The position numbers were made by a program, and so were the translations under genes. The notes beneath the pieces were generated by a model, which ran no database searches, was not told the DNA's origin, and saw only the letters and a program-made list of their open reading frames with translations. This document shows, in pieces, positions 36,230 to 48,115 of a DNA stretch of 64,000 nucleotides (the first letter of the stretch is position 1; each line of letters opens with the position of its first letter). This DNA comes from Rhizopus sp. PT2906 (lineage: Eukaryota > Mucoromycota > Mucoromycetes > Mucorales > Rhizopodaceae), in the NCBI GenBank assembly GCA_025529335.1, contig JAMYHX010000105.1, positions 39,902 to 103,901 of the forward strand, read 5' to 3'.

Positions 36230-37684
36230 TTATTCTTCTTCAAGCTCCACTTCTTCCAATTGAAAACTATGAGCCATACCCTTTTCATCGGTTACACCAC
36301 TGACTAATTGATAAGATCGATCGTTATCTTCAGGTAATTTGCCATCAATATAGCTTTCATCCAACACAACTTTGTCCTTTTCTTTCTTTTCTTGTTGTAC
36401 TTGTTCTTCATGATCAATATGTAGTACAGACTTTTCCAAGAAGTCACGAATAGCAGTAAAATAGCCAGGCTGCATAAATGTGTCATTATGTGTGCCTTGA
36501 GAAAAGGCAACCCAAGTCTTGTTGGGTGATTCACTTAATTCTCGTAATTCAACCATATGAGAAGGTGGCACTAGTTCATCCTTTGAGCCTGCCAAGAACA
36601 AGATGGGTGTCTTTACAATCTGTCGAATATATTTTTCACTGGGCCAGTGTTGATGACAGAGGAAAGTGAAATGTTTTAAAAAAGGCATCACATTGGGTAT
36701 CACTTTGTGCTATAAATGTAATACAATTCATAAGCCAATCTCAGATAGAATTATAAAAAAAAAAAAAAAAATACTTACCAAGCTTAAAAAGGTATTTTCA
36801 ATCATCAAACCAGAAAATGAATTCTCATTACGAGAGACAAGATCAATAGCGACTGCACCACCAATAGATTGACCATAGGCAACCAGAGGAGTATCCTTTA
36901 AGATAGGATGCTCTCGGACATAATCCAACATAGTCTGAGTTATGAAGGGTTACATGTTGTAACAAAACAAATTTACTGTGTGTACCTGTGCGTCTATTTT
37001 CAAACCCTTTTCATTGGGAGCGCCTTCACTTTGGCCATAACCTCTGTAGGATAACATGACGATATTACATTTAAACCTTTCATATAATATCTTTGCAATA
37101 GGTAACCTATGACCCTAATTGAATCATGATTAATTCGTTTATCCCCTTATTTTACCCATCAACTATTCTCCTTTACCATGTTACCAGCATTAGCCTGATT
37201 AAATAATATACATTAAGATGGGTTTAGTCATCATAGGATCTAACTTACATGAAAATAGAGTATAGTAGGAGATCTCTTGGCCACTTCTTTATCAGGTTGA
37301 AGAATAATGTAACTCTTCAATTTGATATTATCTCTTGTTGTTAATGTAACTTCTGTATATTCCATACCGTACTTTGAAGGGGTATCAACCTATATATATA
37401 TATAATCAAAGGCATTCAGTCTGTTGAATAAAAATATTATGAAAAAGGTTTACATGTTGCCGCGATCCTTCAGGAATGGAAGCAGGGTAAATGAGTTTGC
37501 ATTGATAAATGTACAGTAAAATGACGCCGGTGAGACCTGTCAGTCCCGTCACCGTAAGACAATAGTTGAGCCAAGCTGGAGTATTGGGTTTCCAAAAGAA
37601 TTCTGCCATAAAGAAAGAAGAAAGAGCAATGAAGAAAAATAAAATGATGAAAACAGCAAAAATCCAACGTCGGAGTTTGTTCAT
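36230..37684 (-). CDS. BEM46: Bem46/ABHD13-type membrane alpha/beta hydrolase
   Basis: Exons 37454-37684, 37249-37389, 37177-37194, 36986-37114, 36779-36934, 36230-36709; 384 residues. Two N-terminal hydrophobic helices (IFAVFIILFFFIALSSFFMA; CLTVTGLTGLTGVILLYIY) anchor it in a membrane, then the KLIYPASIPEGSR block typical of Bem46 appears. Catalytic parts are YFHANAGNMGHR (oxyanion loop), SYRGYGQSEG, the nucleophile elbow YGQSIGG, the acid in AGSKDELVPP and His in SQGTHNDT. All triad residues are present, so it is probably an active esterase/thioesterase/palmitoyl-hydrolase-like enzyme. In other fungi Bem46 influences polarity and signalling. The third exon is only 18 nt. The C-terminal ~70 residues are acidic and Lys-rich. 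Confidence 0.93.
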
Positions 37685-39885
37685 ATAAAACAGTTTTTAC
37701 ACTTTATAATGAAAGTGTCTAATTTACTAATCATTTCTTAATTCAGTTGTTTGCTTCTGATGGATTCTCTTTTATTATTTGTTGTCTGAAATTATCGTTT
37801 TCATATCAGTGAGCGACTAATTTATGAATAAAATGCATAAAATACTTGAATTAATTGCTGTCAATTATATGATAATAGAAAGCTTGACCTTTATCTTCTT
37901 GAGCGAAACAAAGAAAAAATCCAGAGAGTAGATCAGGACGGGAACAACAAGACCATTCAGGCGTAATTTTGATGATACTACATCAAATTTTAATACAAGA
38001 CGGAACTATTTCTTAACGACCTGTACATACAGTTTCGCACTTACCTATAGAAAGATAAGGATTTATTATTTTTGCACAAGAGCACTCTATATTTCAATCA
38101 TAGAGGCAATTTCCTCTTACACCAAAAGGGATTCAGTAGACTTGATGGACAGTAGCCTCGTTCAAACTAAATATGAAAAGGTCTGATATTTTTTTCTTTA
38201 AGTTAAAGCCCTGTAATAAAAGGTGGATGCTCATACAGCTGCATCTGACGATTATTCACACATTGCCCTAGAAAAACAATAACGGTTCTGTACTTGTATC
38301 ATAAAGAAAAGGGCTCATAAGTTACAGTTATGGGAGATCCTCTAGGAAAATAAGGAGCATAATGTCAAGGCTACTTTATATTCTTAATAATGCACATGAT
38401 TGATGTCATTGTCAAATTATCACACACACAAGGAATGAATAATAAAAACGCGTCATTTATTTAAAGCTAAGAAGAAGAAAAAGAAGTGTCTAAAGAAGAG
38501 TTAGAAAGACTGTTTAAGAAGAAAATGATAAAGGAAATGTGTCTTCAGTTCGCTTGTTTGTATGCTATATATAACCACAGTTTTGTGAGATATACATGTA
38601 TCCTCCTGCGTGATGTATGTGATCTAACCAGAATTAGGTCGTTTTCTCGCTAAAGCGGTTCAAACACCATCACCAAGCCAGACTAGCATAAGAGTATTCC
38701 GTGAATGGACACAGAGATAGTAGTACCAGAGCGGCTTCTATTTGAGCTACCAGAACCAGTACACTACATCTATTCACAACACCACTTGGATGAAGTAAAG
38801 TCGACATAGTTGGGGCCTATAGCGGTTCAAATTACCAACACAAGCACGACACTATGTTGGATACGTCATGGGAATCATCATGGACACATTTCCTTTACCA
38901 GAGAGCCTATAGATATACCTCTTGCTTCCACCAGTGAGCTTTGAATGATAAAAGAATAAAAAAGATAAGGAAAGAAAAAGAAAGAAAAGGGGAAAATCAA
39001 GGAAAGCTATTTTATAGCCTTTGTTCTGTAAAGGGAAGTTATTGGGTGCTTTTTCACAGTATTTATACTTCATTTAAAAATCAACCAATCCGTGACGCCC
39101 CCTTGCCCTGCTTGATATTGAACTATGCAGTACTATCTCTCCTAACTATCTTGAAAGTTATGTATTGCTCCTATCTTGAGATTAACTATTGAAATAATGA
39201 ATATCGCACCTTAAATGCAAACTTTTTACTCATTTGCGTAATTGTCCTCATTTCTTTTTTTAAATGGAATTCGTTTACTGTACAATCTTGCAGAAATGTC
39301 ACGTAGAATGAGTGCATTAGAATCACTTGCATACAAAGCAATACCTCAGATATACAATGTTTATGTATAGAAATCTCATGGTCAGCTTGAAAGAGGAGAG
39401 AGTGATACAACCAATAAACACAAGAAAGAGGTGGTATTAAACTGGACAGATGATCTAAAGACATTAATAATACTTTTGCTGATTAAATATAACATATATG
39501 AATATTTGCACGGCATTAAAAGGAGTGTAGGCGATATATAATTACACTGAGCTTATGATCTGGGTTATAATACTGCTTTTACCATAAGAAGGATTATCTT
39601 TAAAGAAGTGTATCGTTTAAGGGAAGAAGTAGTGGTTTATATTCAAAGGAGAGATTCTATTTAATTTGACTTATCATTAAAAGTGTGTACGATCTTATAA
39701 TATATGAATCCATTCTATTTATACTGATTACAATGGTTTATTCCAATGCCTGTCTTAAGCAGGCTCTGCTCTACAATTGCTGAGATAAAGTCCTCTCTTA
39801 TGGTGGTTGTTGAAAACTCAAGGCTAACTTACATAGTCAACGGCAGAGGTAAGAACTTCCGAAGGACCATCGACAGGAGATGAAT
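37685..39885. other. Gene-poor, repeat-containing region
   Basis: No supportable gene. A block near 37755-37815 resembles the sequence at 47035-47110 in the SNARE intron (TTATTTGTTGTCT and TATCAGTGA words shared). Short related words recur at 38650-38700 and 38815-38860 (GCGGTTCAAA). The region looks like layered old insertions. Confidence 0.5.
38362..38466. repeat. Dispersed repeat, copy C
   Basis: Shares GTCAAGGC(T/C)ACTTTATATTC, a CA tract and AATAAAAACGCGTCATTTAT with 39886-40020, in direct orientation. The last ~15 bp also occur at the end of the two inverted arms. Confidence 0.7.
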
Positions 39886-40020
39886 ATATAGCGTCAAGGC
39901 CACTTTATATTCTTAATAATGTGCATGCTTGGTACTATCGTCAAATCCTCTCTCCAGCTACTTCTCTCACACACATACACAAACACACACGTAATGAGTA
40001 ATAAAAACGCGTCATTTATT
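39886..40020. repeat. Dispersed repeat, second direct copy
   Basis: Direct partner of 38362-38466 at roughly 80% similarity by eye. It runs into arm A of the inverted repeat at the CGCGTCATTTATT junction. Confidence 0.7.
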
Positions 40021-40800
40021 AACCACCTTTTTCATTTACATTTATTTATAATAAAAGCGTACTCCTTTCAGTTCTCAAGACAATAAAGTCTTGATTAACA
40101 GGATCAACCACGGGAAGGTAAGAGTACATATGATCCCAAAAAAAAAGAAGGTATACACTGAATGTCAATGGTATATATACCTTGTAAAAAGTGGTGGTGT
40201 ATCAAGACTGAACTTACACATCTGAAAAACCTAGAAAGTACAAGCTGAACAGCCCCAGACAAGTCTGGATTGACAGACTGCCAACAGGTAGCTATCAATA
40301 GGCCCCAACCTCGTCTACCAGTCGTCTCACAAGCTCAGAAGATGGTCTTGACTCAGCAAACTACTCAAAATAGCTTTTGGTTCGATACCGCCTAGTAACA
40401 GCATAAGCATTTATTCGAGTAGCCACACTTAGAGAGCATTTCTCTGTTCACAGATAACGGGCGAGCGGTTAGTAGGTCACACAAGTGTAGCCAGCCCAGG
40501 AATCTGCAAGTCACTTGAATCACCAATATGACCGTACTAGGGTTACAGCGTGAACAGAGAGCGTGTTCAGCCCTCTAAAGGATGAACAGAGCCAATACCA
40601 AAGCATCTTCACAGGGAGAAAAAAAGCGAGGAGTATCTGTAAAGAAAAGAAAAGAAAAAGAAAAAAAGGGAAAAAAAAAGAGGTAGGTCAGAAATACTCT
40701 AAAGCGTTGACAGTCGGTCATTCAAATTAAAATGTTCTATTGGATAATATGTTCCGATAACAGCCAAGGCGTTATTCTATTGGCTAACGCGTCTCAATAG
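40008..40800. repeat. Inverted repeat arm A
   Basis: Reverse-complement of 47344-48054. Pairing is ungapped from 40008/48054 to about 40650/47412 with only a few mismatches noticed; the 195 bp at 40104-40298 appear identical to 47764-47958. Beyond that, arm A has a ~41-bp purine insert and ~36 bp more near its end. It contains no long coding frame; a 64-codon frame common to both arms is not convincing as a gene. Probably a copy of an unidentified non-autonomous element. Confidence 0.85.
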
Positions 40801-42239
40801 CGCGTTTTTGCTTATATGCATATGATTGTCAACAAAGACTCTTTGAAACATCCCTAGGCATAGAAAGATAATGATATAACGTAACTTTTAAATTTAAAAG
40901 GTATTTGTCACGGCTGGTTAGGTTTATATTATTTCTTACAATTAAATATATTTCCTAATGCTTACACATTGCTCTTCATTTACTATCTCATCTGTATTGG
41001 TGCTACTGGATGCTCACTGTAGACAAAGACTAGAAACAGTTATTGATAGCAAAAGGAGTGAGACCGTACGATAAGGTATCATCTACATAGACTTCAATCC
41101 TTTTATGCGATTTTCTTATTTATATCAGCATGGCTTGTTCTGTTGATTTAGCGATTAACCCTCAAAAAGTTATAAACTTTCAAATGAAATTAGCTGGATC
41201 AGTTTATATGAGTAATCATTTTGAAGTAAATGCCGGCATTGCCTGGCAACAAAGAAGGCACAAATGTAGATCAAAGGTGGGTTTACTGAATGATATTATG
41301 AAAGTAAGAAATCTACAGTTTTTTAACCTAAATTGAGACGGTTGGAAATCTATTTAATACAGCGATAGTCGCTCAGTGTCGCTTATTTCTAGAGTAAGCT
41401 TTGGGTCTACCCTTACCTCTCCAAACGGAATAAGCTATCATCACGTTCCTGGCGACGTTCATATCATGTTGTCAGGTTGTATTACATGTTTTACATACAA
41501 GCTCACTTTGGCCATTAACATGAGCGAGACTATCCAGGGAATCAATGTCGACTATAGGTGTGAGGCATGCGATATTCATCGATTTCTACAGCAATAAGAT
41601 CACCAGGAGCTTCTCTTTTTATGAATGTAGAAGTAAATAGTAATTGACAAAGGCTTTTGCTCTGAATAATATCTGTTGAGTATTCCCACATATGGATATT
41701 GCACTTTGCCAAAATTTATCACGGTAAATATTTTGATGCACTTTTCTGGTGTATGGTTCTAATCTATTCCTTAAATTTGCTGCAAAAACCCCTGCCTTTG
41801 ATTGTATATGATTTGGGCAACTAGGTGATTTTGTAGATTTATGATCAGTCCTTTTTTACTGCTTGAGCAAGTGACATCAGAATTAAAAGTAGAGTATTGA
41901 CGCTTAGCATCTCTTTTCTCTTATATTACAAAAGAGCTTTGTTTGTATCTTTTTCCTACGGTATCTACTGTAGAATGAATTAAAGAAACCATAAGACTAG
42001 CATATTACATGAAATATATCGTCATCGGCACTTGTAAAAAGCTTTATCAGAGTCGACGACAACAGTTTAATGCGTTCCTCTTGTCAACCAGGCAAGTGTT
42101 GATCAGTACCTGTCATCCTGTGCCCCAAGCGAATCCCATTCTCTTAGTCCCTGCTTCTCATTCTGATAGCTTTCAAAGGCAAGCCATTGAAGTGAGGTAA
42201 AGAGTCCATTGCAGCCAATCCCTAAGAAAAGAAAAGCCA
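40801..42239. other. Intergenic, no supported gene
   Basis: Two small open frames (41130-41336 and 41376-41597, +) look codon-like, but they could not be joined by a phase-consistent intron and match no family known to me. Confidence 0.45.
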
Positions 42240-42480
42240 ATATGAAAGGCATTACGACCTACCACATTGATAAATTTGTTGAAGCTGTCATGGATGTTGT
42301 GGTTAGACATGAAAAGTATGGATTTTTGTTGCCATGGATACTTGCGGTTAACAAAAGAGAATAAAAGCCTTTGTTTTTACCCTTCTCCTTTATTAAATCC
42401 GATTGAAGAATGCTTGACTAAGATCAAAAGTCATATTAAAGGAAATCCTCAGGATAAAGAGTCCAAGCTTACACCTTGAA
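42240..42480 (+). pseudogene. Degenerate mariner-like transposase fragment
   Basis: Broken frames read TTYHIDKFVEAVMDVVVRHE, the stretch before the second catalytic Asp in these transposases, then LNPIEECLTKIKSHIKGN, the final acidic block. The MDN-type second Asp region is not intact, and stops separate the two pieces. Confidence 0.7.
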
Positions 42481-42828
42481 TTACTACATTATAAAAAGCT
42501 ATTGGGAGACATAAATACGACATTTATTTCCAAGTGTGTTGATAAAGAGGCTTCTTTGAATCATGAAGGAGAGTGTTTAAACAATAACATCTATTTTTTA
42601 ATTGGACATATTTGAGTGTAACCCAAAGAGCAAACTAAAGATTTTTTTTTATTTTTCAGCAAAACGAAACAAACAAATCTTTTTCTTTTCCTCCCTTTTT
42701 CTACTTTAATAATAAAAGGAAGGGGTTTTTGATGATGACTCAAATAGAATTTAGACAATGTAAAATTATTTTTCCTTTTTTTATTTATCGATTTTAACCC
42801 TTTATTTTTTATATTTTCAATAGCAAGA

Positions 42829-44205
42829 ATGAAAGAAGGTGTCAAAGTGACACTAAAAGTAAGTTGTCACTCGTCTTATTCATTTTTCCTTACCGGGGGC
42901 TTATTTTAATAGAGAAAGGAATCTGATGATGACGAAGCGATCGACACCAAGGAACCAAAACGTTTACTCACTAGTTTACCTGTTCGTTCTCGTATAAACA
43001 CAAACCAAGATCTCTGGAAAGGAATGTCCATCTTGAGACAAGACTGCAGAACGTCTGGTAAATATAACCATATTTGGATACACCTTTTTATTTATTTAAA
43101 TCATATATATATATAGGTATTATACCGAAACTAGAGCCAAATCTTAAAAGTGACGAAACCCAGTATGCTTTTTTATGTAGTCCTTATACCGATTATATCT
43201 CAACTGGTCTCATGGACCTTGGTTGGGGCTGCGGATACCGTAACTGTCAAATGTTGATGAGTTTCCTAGAAAGACACGAAGAAGAAGGTGAATGTCTATT
43301 GAAATGTGTACCTGATATATCTTCTATACAATTATTGATCGAAAATGCTTGGAAAGAAGGTAAATGATTTACAATAGGGGAGTGTACGTAATAATACCAA
43401 CACTTTTTATAAATAAGGATTTGATCCATTGGGCGCTAAACAATTAAAAAATCATGTATTCAAAACCCGCAAATGGATTGGCACAACTGAAGTATATACA
43501 CTCTTGGCTTATCTCGGCATTCGATCTACCATCATTGACTTTCATCAACCAGGTCCTGAGAGACTTCACAAGGATATGTTTGATTGGATTCAATCTTACT
43601 TTACTACGGAAATTGAAACAAAAAAGGGAAGAAAGGTTTACATCACACATCGTCCTCCGCTTTATTTACAGCATCAAGGTCACAGCAGAACAGTGATTGG
43701 TATCGAAATACTCAAATCAGGGAAGAGAAATTTGATCATTTTCGACCCCGGAAGACGTATGCTTAGATCATTTAGAAAAAGAGTGAATTACAATGAAGAA
43801 TCAGAAAGCAGCAACAGTAGTAGTAGTAGTGAAATAAGCAGTAGTAGTAGTAGCAGTAGTAGTAGTGAAGAAGAGGAAGAGGAAGAGGAAGAGATTGATA
43901 TTATGAATGATCATCATCAACCCAAGACTTTGCGACAAAGACTGTTGACAAAATTAAAAAAGAGCAATAGAACCAAATCAAGCACATCTTCACCAGCATC
44001 ATCAGCATCATCAGCATCAAGCCTATTTTATCCATTTAGAGTAGATGATAAAACCATTGCCAGGCATAGACAATATCAGATATTAGTATTAGGACAAGTT
44101 GTATATCACCAAGGAAAGATGCATTGGGATGAAAAGAAAGGATATTTATTAAACGAAGACGAAAGAGAAGCAATGAAAAATGTTACAAGCTTGGCTGTCA
44201 TGTAA
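42829..44205 (+). CDS. C78-type cysteine protease, ZUP1/Mug105-like
   Basis: Exons 42829-42858, 42913-43057, 43117-43359, 43418-44205; 401 residues. Peptidase family C78 covers UFM1-specific proteases and the K63-linked deubiquitinase ZUP1. The sequence LMDLGWGCGYRNCQMLMSFL carries the catalytic Cys, WIGTTEVYTLLAYLGIRSTI is the ZUP1-type middle block, and PLYLQHQGHSRTVIGIE has the His, followed by LIIFDPG with the Asp. These features fit ZUP1/fission-yeast Mug105 better than UFSP1/2, so ubiquitin rather than UFM1 is the probable substrate. No N-terminal zinc fingers are present, as in Mug105. A ~75-residue Ser-run, Glu-run and basic insert (about 43790-44030) interrupts the C-terminal part before the closing YQILVLGQVVYHQGKMHW strand. 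Upstream 5' exons are possible. Confidence 0.85.
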
Positions 44206-44442
44206 TTTCATAGCATTAAATACACATTATACCTTTTTCTTGCTTGTCTTTTTATAAAGAAATATGCGTATACGCATATAAAAGAGTTTGTGTGTTTATG
44301 TGTGTATGTGTGTATATATATATGTGTGTACATGTAATAAATATAAACACAGTATCATTTTGTACATAGAAATTTATTGCTCTACTTGTTGTCTTAATTC
44401 TAACATAAAAAATGTTAGTTGTGCCTATATCTTGTAACTTTC

Positions 44443-45474
44443 TTAATACTTACTTTCTATAATATCTTCATAAGCAATACATGCAGGTGAATCAGGATAT
44501 TCATCCAAAAATGATACACCCATATCACAACTTTTAGCCACTCTTGGATCCAAAGGTATTCTACCAAGCAAAGGTATGCCAAATTCTTTGGCCAATGCTT
44601 CTGCCCCACCTGTCGTAGGTGGGAATATCACAGACTCTCCGTGACAGTTGGGGCAGACAAAGCCAGACATATTTTCTACTAATCCCAGGATAGGAATCTT
44701 TGCCTTTCTACAAAAGTCAATTTCTTTACGTACATCTTGAAGCGCGACCTCTTGAGGAGTTGTAATGATTACTGCGCCTTTAAGACCACTTGGTTTAAGA
44801 AAGGAGCCCAGGGAGAGATGCTCATCCGAAGTGCCAGGTGGGGTGTCAACCAAGAGATAGTCCAAGTGACCCCAATCAACGTCCCTCAAAAATTGCTTGA
44901 TCAAGCCGTTCTTCTTGGGCCCTCTCCAGATGACTGCATCGTCTTTATCAGGCAGCATAAATCCGATAGACATGACCGCCAAGTTGTCTTGAACATAGAC
45001 TGGTTGCCATCCTGTACCACTCGAGTGGATTTGTTCATTGACAACACCCATAATAGTAGGTATCGAAGGACCACAGATATCGACATCCATTACACCTACT
45101 TGACAGTCTTCGTCGTTGGCCAGAGCAAAGGCTAACTGAGAAGTGAAGCTACTCTTGCCTACTCCCCCCTTTCCGGATAAGACAAGTATCTTGTGTTTTA
45201 CATTGGACAGTCTTTCGGTAATCACTGGAATATCTACATTCCATAATATGAGTTGATGAATATTTATAGAATTGAATGATTCTACCTGGATCTGGTCCCT
45301 TGGGCGCAGTTGCACATATTTGTTGATTAGGGCAACCTGCACAGGCATCTGCTTTTCCAGCTGTATCACTTTCTGGCCCCTAAAGAAAGCACTTTGAGCC
45401 TATGTTTATTTCATATTAAATAAACTTACAGGACAGTGTTGATTAGCGTCGTCAGGTATATCTTCTTTATTCAT
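44443..45474 (-). CDS. NBP35: NBP35/NUBP1, cytosolic Fe-S scaffold ATPase
   Basis: P-loop NTPase that, with Cfd1, assembles 4Fe-4S clusters for cytosolic and nuclear proteins. Exons 45430-45474, 45286-45379, 44443-45233; 309 residues. The four N-terminal Cys (CX13CX2CX5C: HCPGPESD...DACAGCPNQQIC) define Nbp35 rather than Cfd1. Then come the deviant Walker A GKGGVGKSSF, MDVDICGPSIPTIMG, the Mrp signature block WGHLDYLLVDTPPGTSDEH, and the bridging-cluster CxxC in FVCPNCHGE. The stop used gives the tail DIIESKY; a GTAAGT lies exactly there, so a short extra 3' exon is possible. The SNARE stop lies only 61 bp upstream on the same strand. Confidence 0.95.
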
Positions 45475-45535
45475 GTGTATTTATAAGCAAAGAAAAGGGC
45501 AAAAAAAATAAGAGACGGAGTTTTGATATTTTTAA

Positions 45536-48115
45536 TTATCTAAATAAGGCAACCAAGATGAAGAATATCAAAATCAGAGCAATGACAATGCAAATAGATT
45601 CTATACATAAAAGCAAGTCAATCAGACTGTGTATAAAATGAACAAGAGTACAACTTACTATTATCCTTTACTTTCCTTCCTACGTAATCCAGTTTCTTTT
45701 TAGCTCTTCTTAATCTTTCATCCGTACGATCTACCATTTCCTCAGTCTCATCAATCAAAATAGCATGAGTCTCTAATTCATCACCAATCATAAGTCCAAG
45801 TTCCCTCTGTCTACGAATGGCTTCTGAAAGATGATCCAAGTCTTGGTCTTGATCTAATAGCACATTTTAGATAACTTGCTTGATATATATATGTATACAA
45901 TCATTCATATTACCATCGATAATGCGTTGCTGAAGTTGAAGTATTTGGCTATTCTCCATTTGACTTGTATCTATAGGCGTAAATCGAGGGCTCTTTTTAT
46001 GATTATTACCCAGTAACAGATCTCTATACAGCCCCAAAAACTATTAGAACCATTATATAACTATAACACAATGATAAAACGAACCTTGCAGCTGGGTCGG
46101 TTTGATTGCCAAGTAATGCTTCTAGTTTATCCACTTTTAGTTGGAGTTGTATCAGTTTATCTTCATCGGCTTTTGTGTCCTTTGTTGTATCCGTTTGTTC
46201 TTCTTCTGATAGTTGTTGTTCTAATTGCTGAATACCGTCCTTTAATTGCGACAGGTTTTTTTGAATATTTGTTTCATACTTTTCAACGTCTAATCTATAA
46301 TAATGAGTGAATACTTTAATGAATCCTCGAATCTAATTTCATTACTTGAGGTCCTTTAATCGGTTACGCTCAAATATTACTGAAAGAGTGTTGTCAGCTA
46401 ATAAGTCAAGTCTTGACAATAGTTTGGTATCCATTATTGAAGTGAAAAAGGAAAAATGCGCAATACGTAAAATTTCAGAAATTATTCCCAAACAATTTAA
46501 AACCAACAACAATTACACTTTAGTTGATTATCAATGCTTTCTTTATTATTTAAAAGACAATGAATTCTGTCTTTATGAGAGAAGATAAATGTGGTCAGCA
46601 CTTATGAACAACGCGTAACTGAAAAAGCTGTTAGAGACTTTATAAATAGTCTGATATTGTCTTCTTTGGACCAAGCTAAGACCAGCTATTCCCCAGCTAG
46701 CCCTAAGGTATGTTATAGTATGAGCAGCTATTGTAAGAAACTGACGTGTAGTATTATAGATGATAACCGAACCAGTGCCGGTGCTAGCTGGAGATAGTTT
46801 AGTTCTTACCAAACTTTGGTCTCATCCGCTCTCTTTCTTGCTCCTCTCTTGGCTCTTGCTTGCTCTCACTTTCTTTCTTTTCTTTGCTTATCCGGGCTGG
46901 TTATCGCCCGCCCTACCCATGATACACTTCGGGCAAGATGTTAATAATTTCTTTATATCTTTACTCACTTTCCTTTCGTCTCTTAATGTAAGTATTTAAT
47001 ATGATGTAAGTAACTGAAATAATAATTGTTTCTTTTATGGACTCTCTTTTATTTTTATTTGTTGTCTCATTTGTTATCTGAAACTATCATTTTTTTTATC
47101 AGTGAATAAAGTGTAAACTTACTGCTTGCAGAGAGTCGACTGTTGAAATTAAAAGGCATCTTTTGAAAGTTCTTGGTCAAGTTGTTAAAAGACCCCAAAA
47201 GCATAGCTTATATTATTAATTTATCATGCTGCTCCTGTAAACGTATATACCCCTTATGTATCTTCATTATAAACGAAGGCTTACAGGCGTATTTTTACTG
47301 CTGTTACCATAGCATTTTTTTATTCCTTTCTTCTTCCTTGTTACTATTGAAACGCACGAGCCAATAGAACATCGTAATTTGAATGACCGGCTGTCAACGA
47401 TTTAGAGTATTTCTTTTCTTTACAGATACTTCTTGCTTTTTTTCTCCCTGTGAAGATGCTTTGGTATTGGCTCTGTTCATCCTTTAGAGGACTGAACACG
47501 CTCTCTGTTCACGCTGTAACCCTAGTACGGTCATATTGGTGATTCAAGTGACTTGCAGATTCCTGGGCTGGCTACACTTGTGTGACCTACTAACCGCTCG
47601 CCCGTTATCTGTGAACAGAGAAATGCTCTCTAAGTGTGGCTACTCGAATAAATGCTTATGCTGTTACTAGGCGGTATCGAACCAAAAGCTATTTTGAGTA
47701 GTTTGCTGAGTCAAGACCATCTTCTGAGCTTGTGAGACGACTGGTAGACGAGGTTGGGGCCTATTGATAGCTACCTGTTGGCAGTCTGTCAATCCAGACT
47801 TGTCTGGGGCTGTTCAGCTTGTACTTTCTAGGTTTTTCAGATGTGTAAGTTCAGTCTTGATACACCACCACTTTTTACAAGGTATATATACCATTGACAT
47901 TCAGTGTATACCTTCTTTTTTTTTGGGATCATATGTACTCTTACCTTCCCGTGGTTGATCCTGTTAATCAAGACTTTATTGTCTTGAGAACTGAAAGGAG
48001 TACGCTTTTATTATAAATAAATGTAAATGAAAAAGGTGGTTAATAAATGACGCGACTTACCAAGCTCATTTTGTAAAAGAGAACGACGTCCGGCTATTGT
48101 TAAAATGCTATTCAT
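45536..48115 (-). CDS. STX8-like: Syntaxin-8-like Qc-SNARE
   Basis: Tail-anchored SNARE for endosomal/vacuolar fusion. Exons 48061-48115, 46346-46379, 46085-46294, 45914-46023, 45659-45853, 45536-45600; 222 residues with consistent phases. The N-terminal half is a three-helix-like region (NIQKNLSQLKDGIQQLEQQL). The SNARE motif runs from HLSEAIRRQRELGLMIGDEL through VDRTDERLRRAKKKLDYVGR. It aligns without gaps to human syntaxin 8, followed by a C-terminal hydrophobic anchor (ICIVIALILIFFILVALF). The residue aligned with the ionic-layer Gln is His (codon at 45765-45767). Intron 1 is 1,681 nt, while the other four are 51-61 nt; it contains repeat arm B, which ends directly against the GTAAGT donor. 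Confidence 0.9.
47344..48054. repeat. Inverted repeat arm B inside the SNARE intron
   Basis: Reverse complement of 40008-40800, within intron 1 of the syntaxin-8-like gene. Its terminal CGCG (48051-48054) directly touches the intron's GTAAGT (48055-48060 on the minus strand). The rest of the intron, 46380-47343, contains other AT-rich sequence, part of which resembles 37755-37815. Confidence 0.85.

Noticed and set aside
40095..40110. 18S rRNA 5'-end-like GTTGATCCTG (reverse strand)
   Set aside because: Similarity stops after about ten bases; the neighbouring sequence is unlike 18S rRNA.
40104..40298. 64-codon gene shared by the inverted arms
   Set aside because: Identity reflects duplication of the whole repeat; the frame shows no domain and is not favoured over surrounding non-coding repeat.
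40376..40390. tRNA-like B-box (GGTTCGATACC) in both inverted arms
   Set aside because: No T-stem pairing, anticodon arm or acceptor stem can be formed around it.
41130..41597. Two-exon small gene
   Set aside because: Joining the two frames at the apparent GTAAGA and TACAG sites creates an immediate stop.
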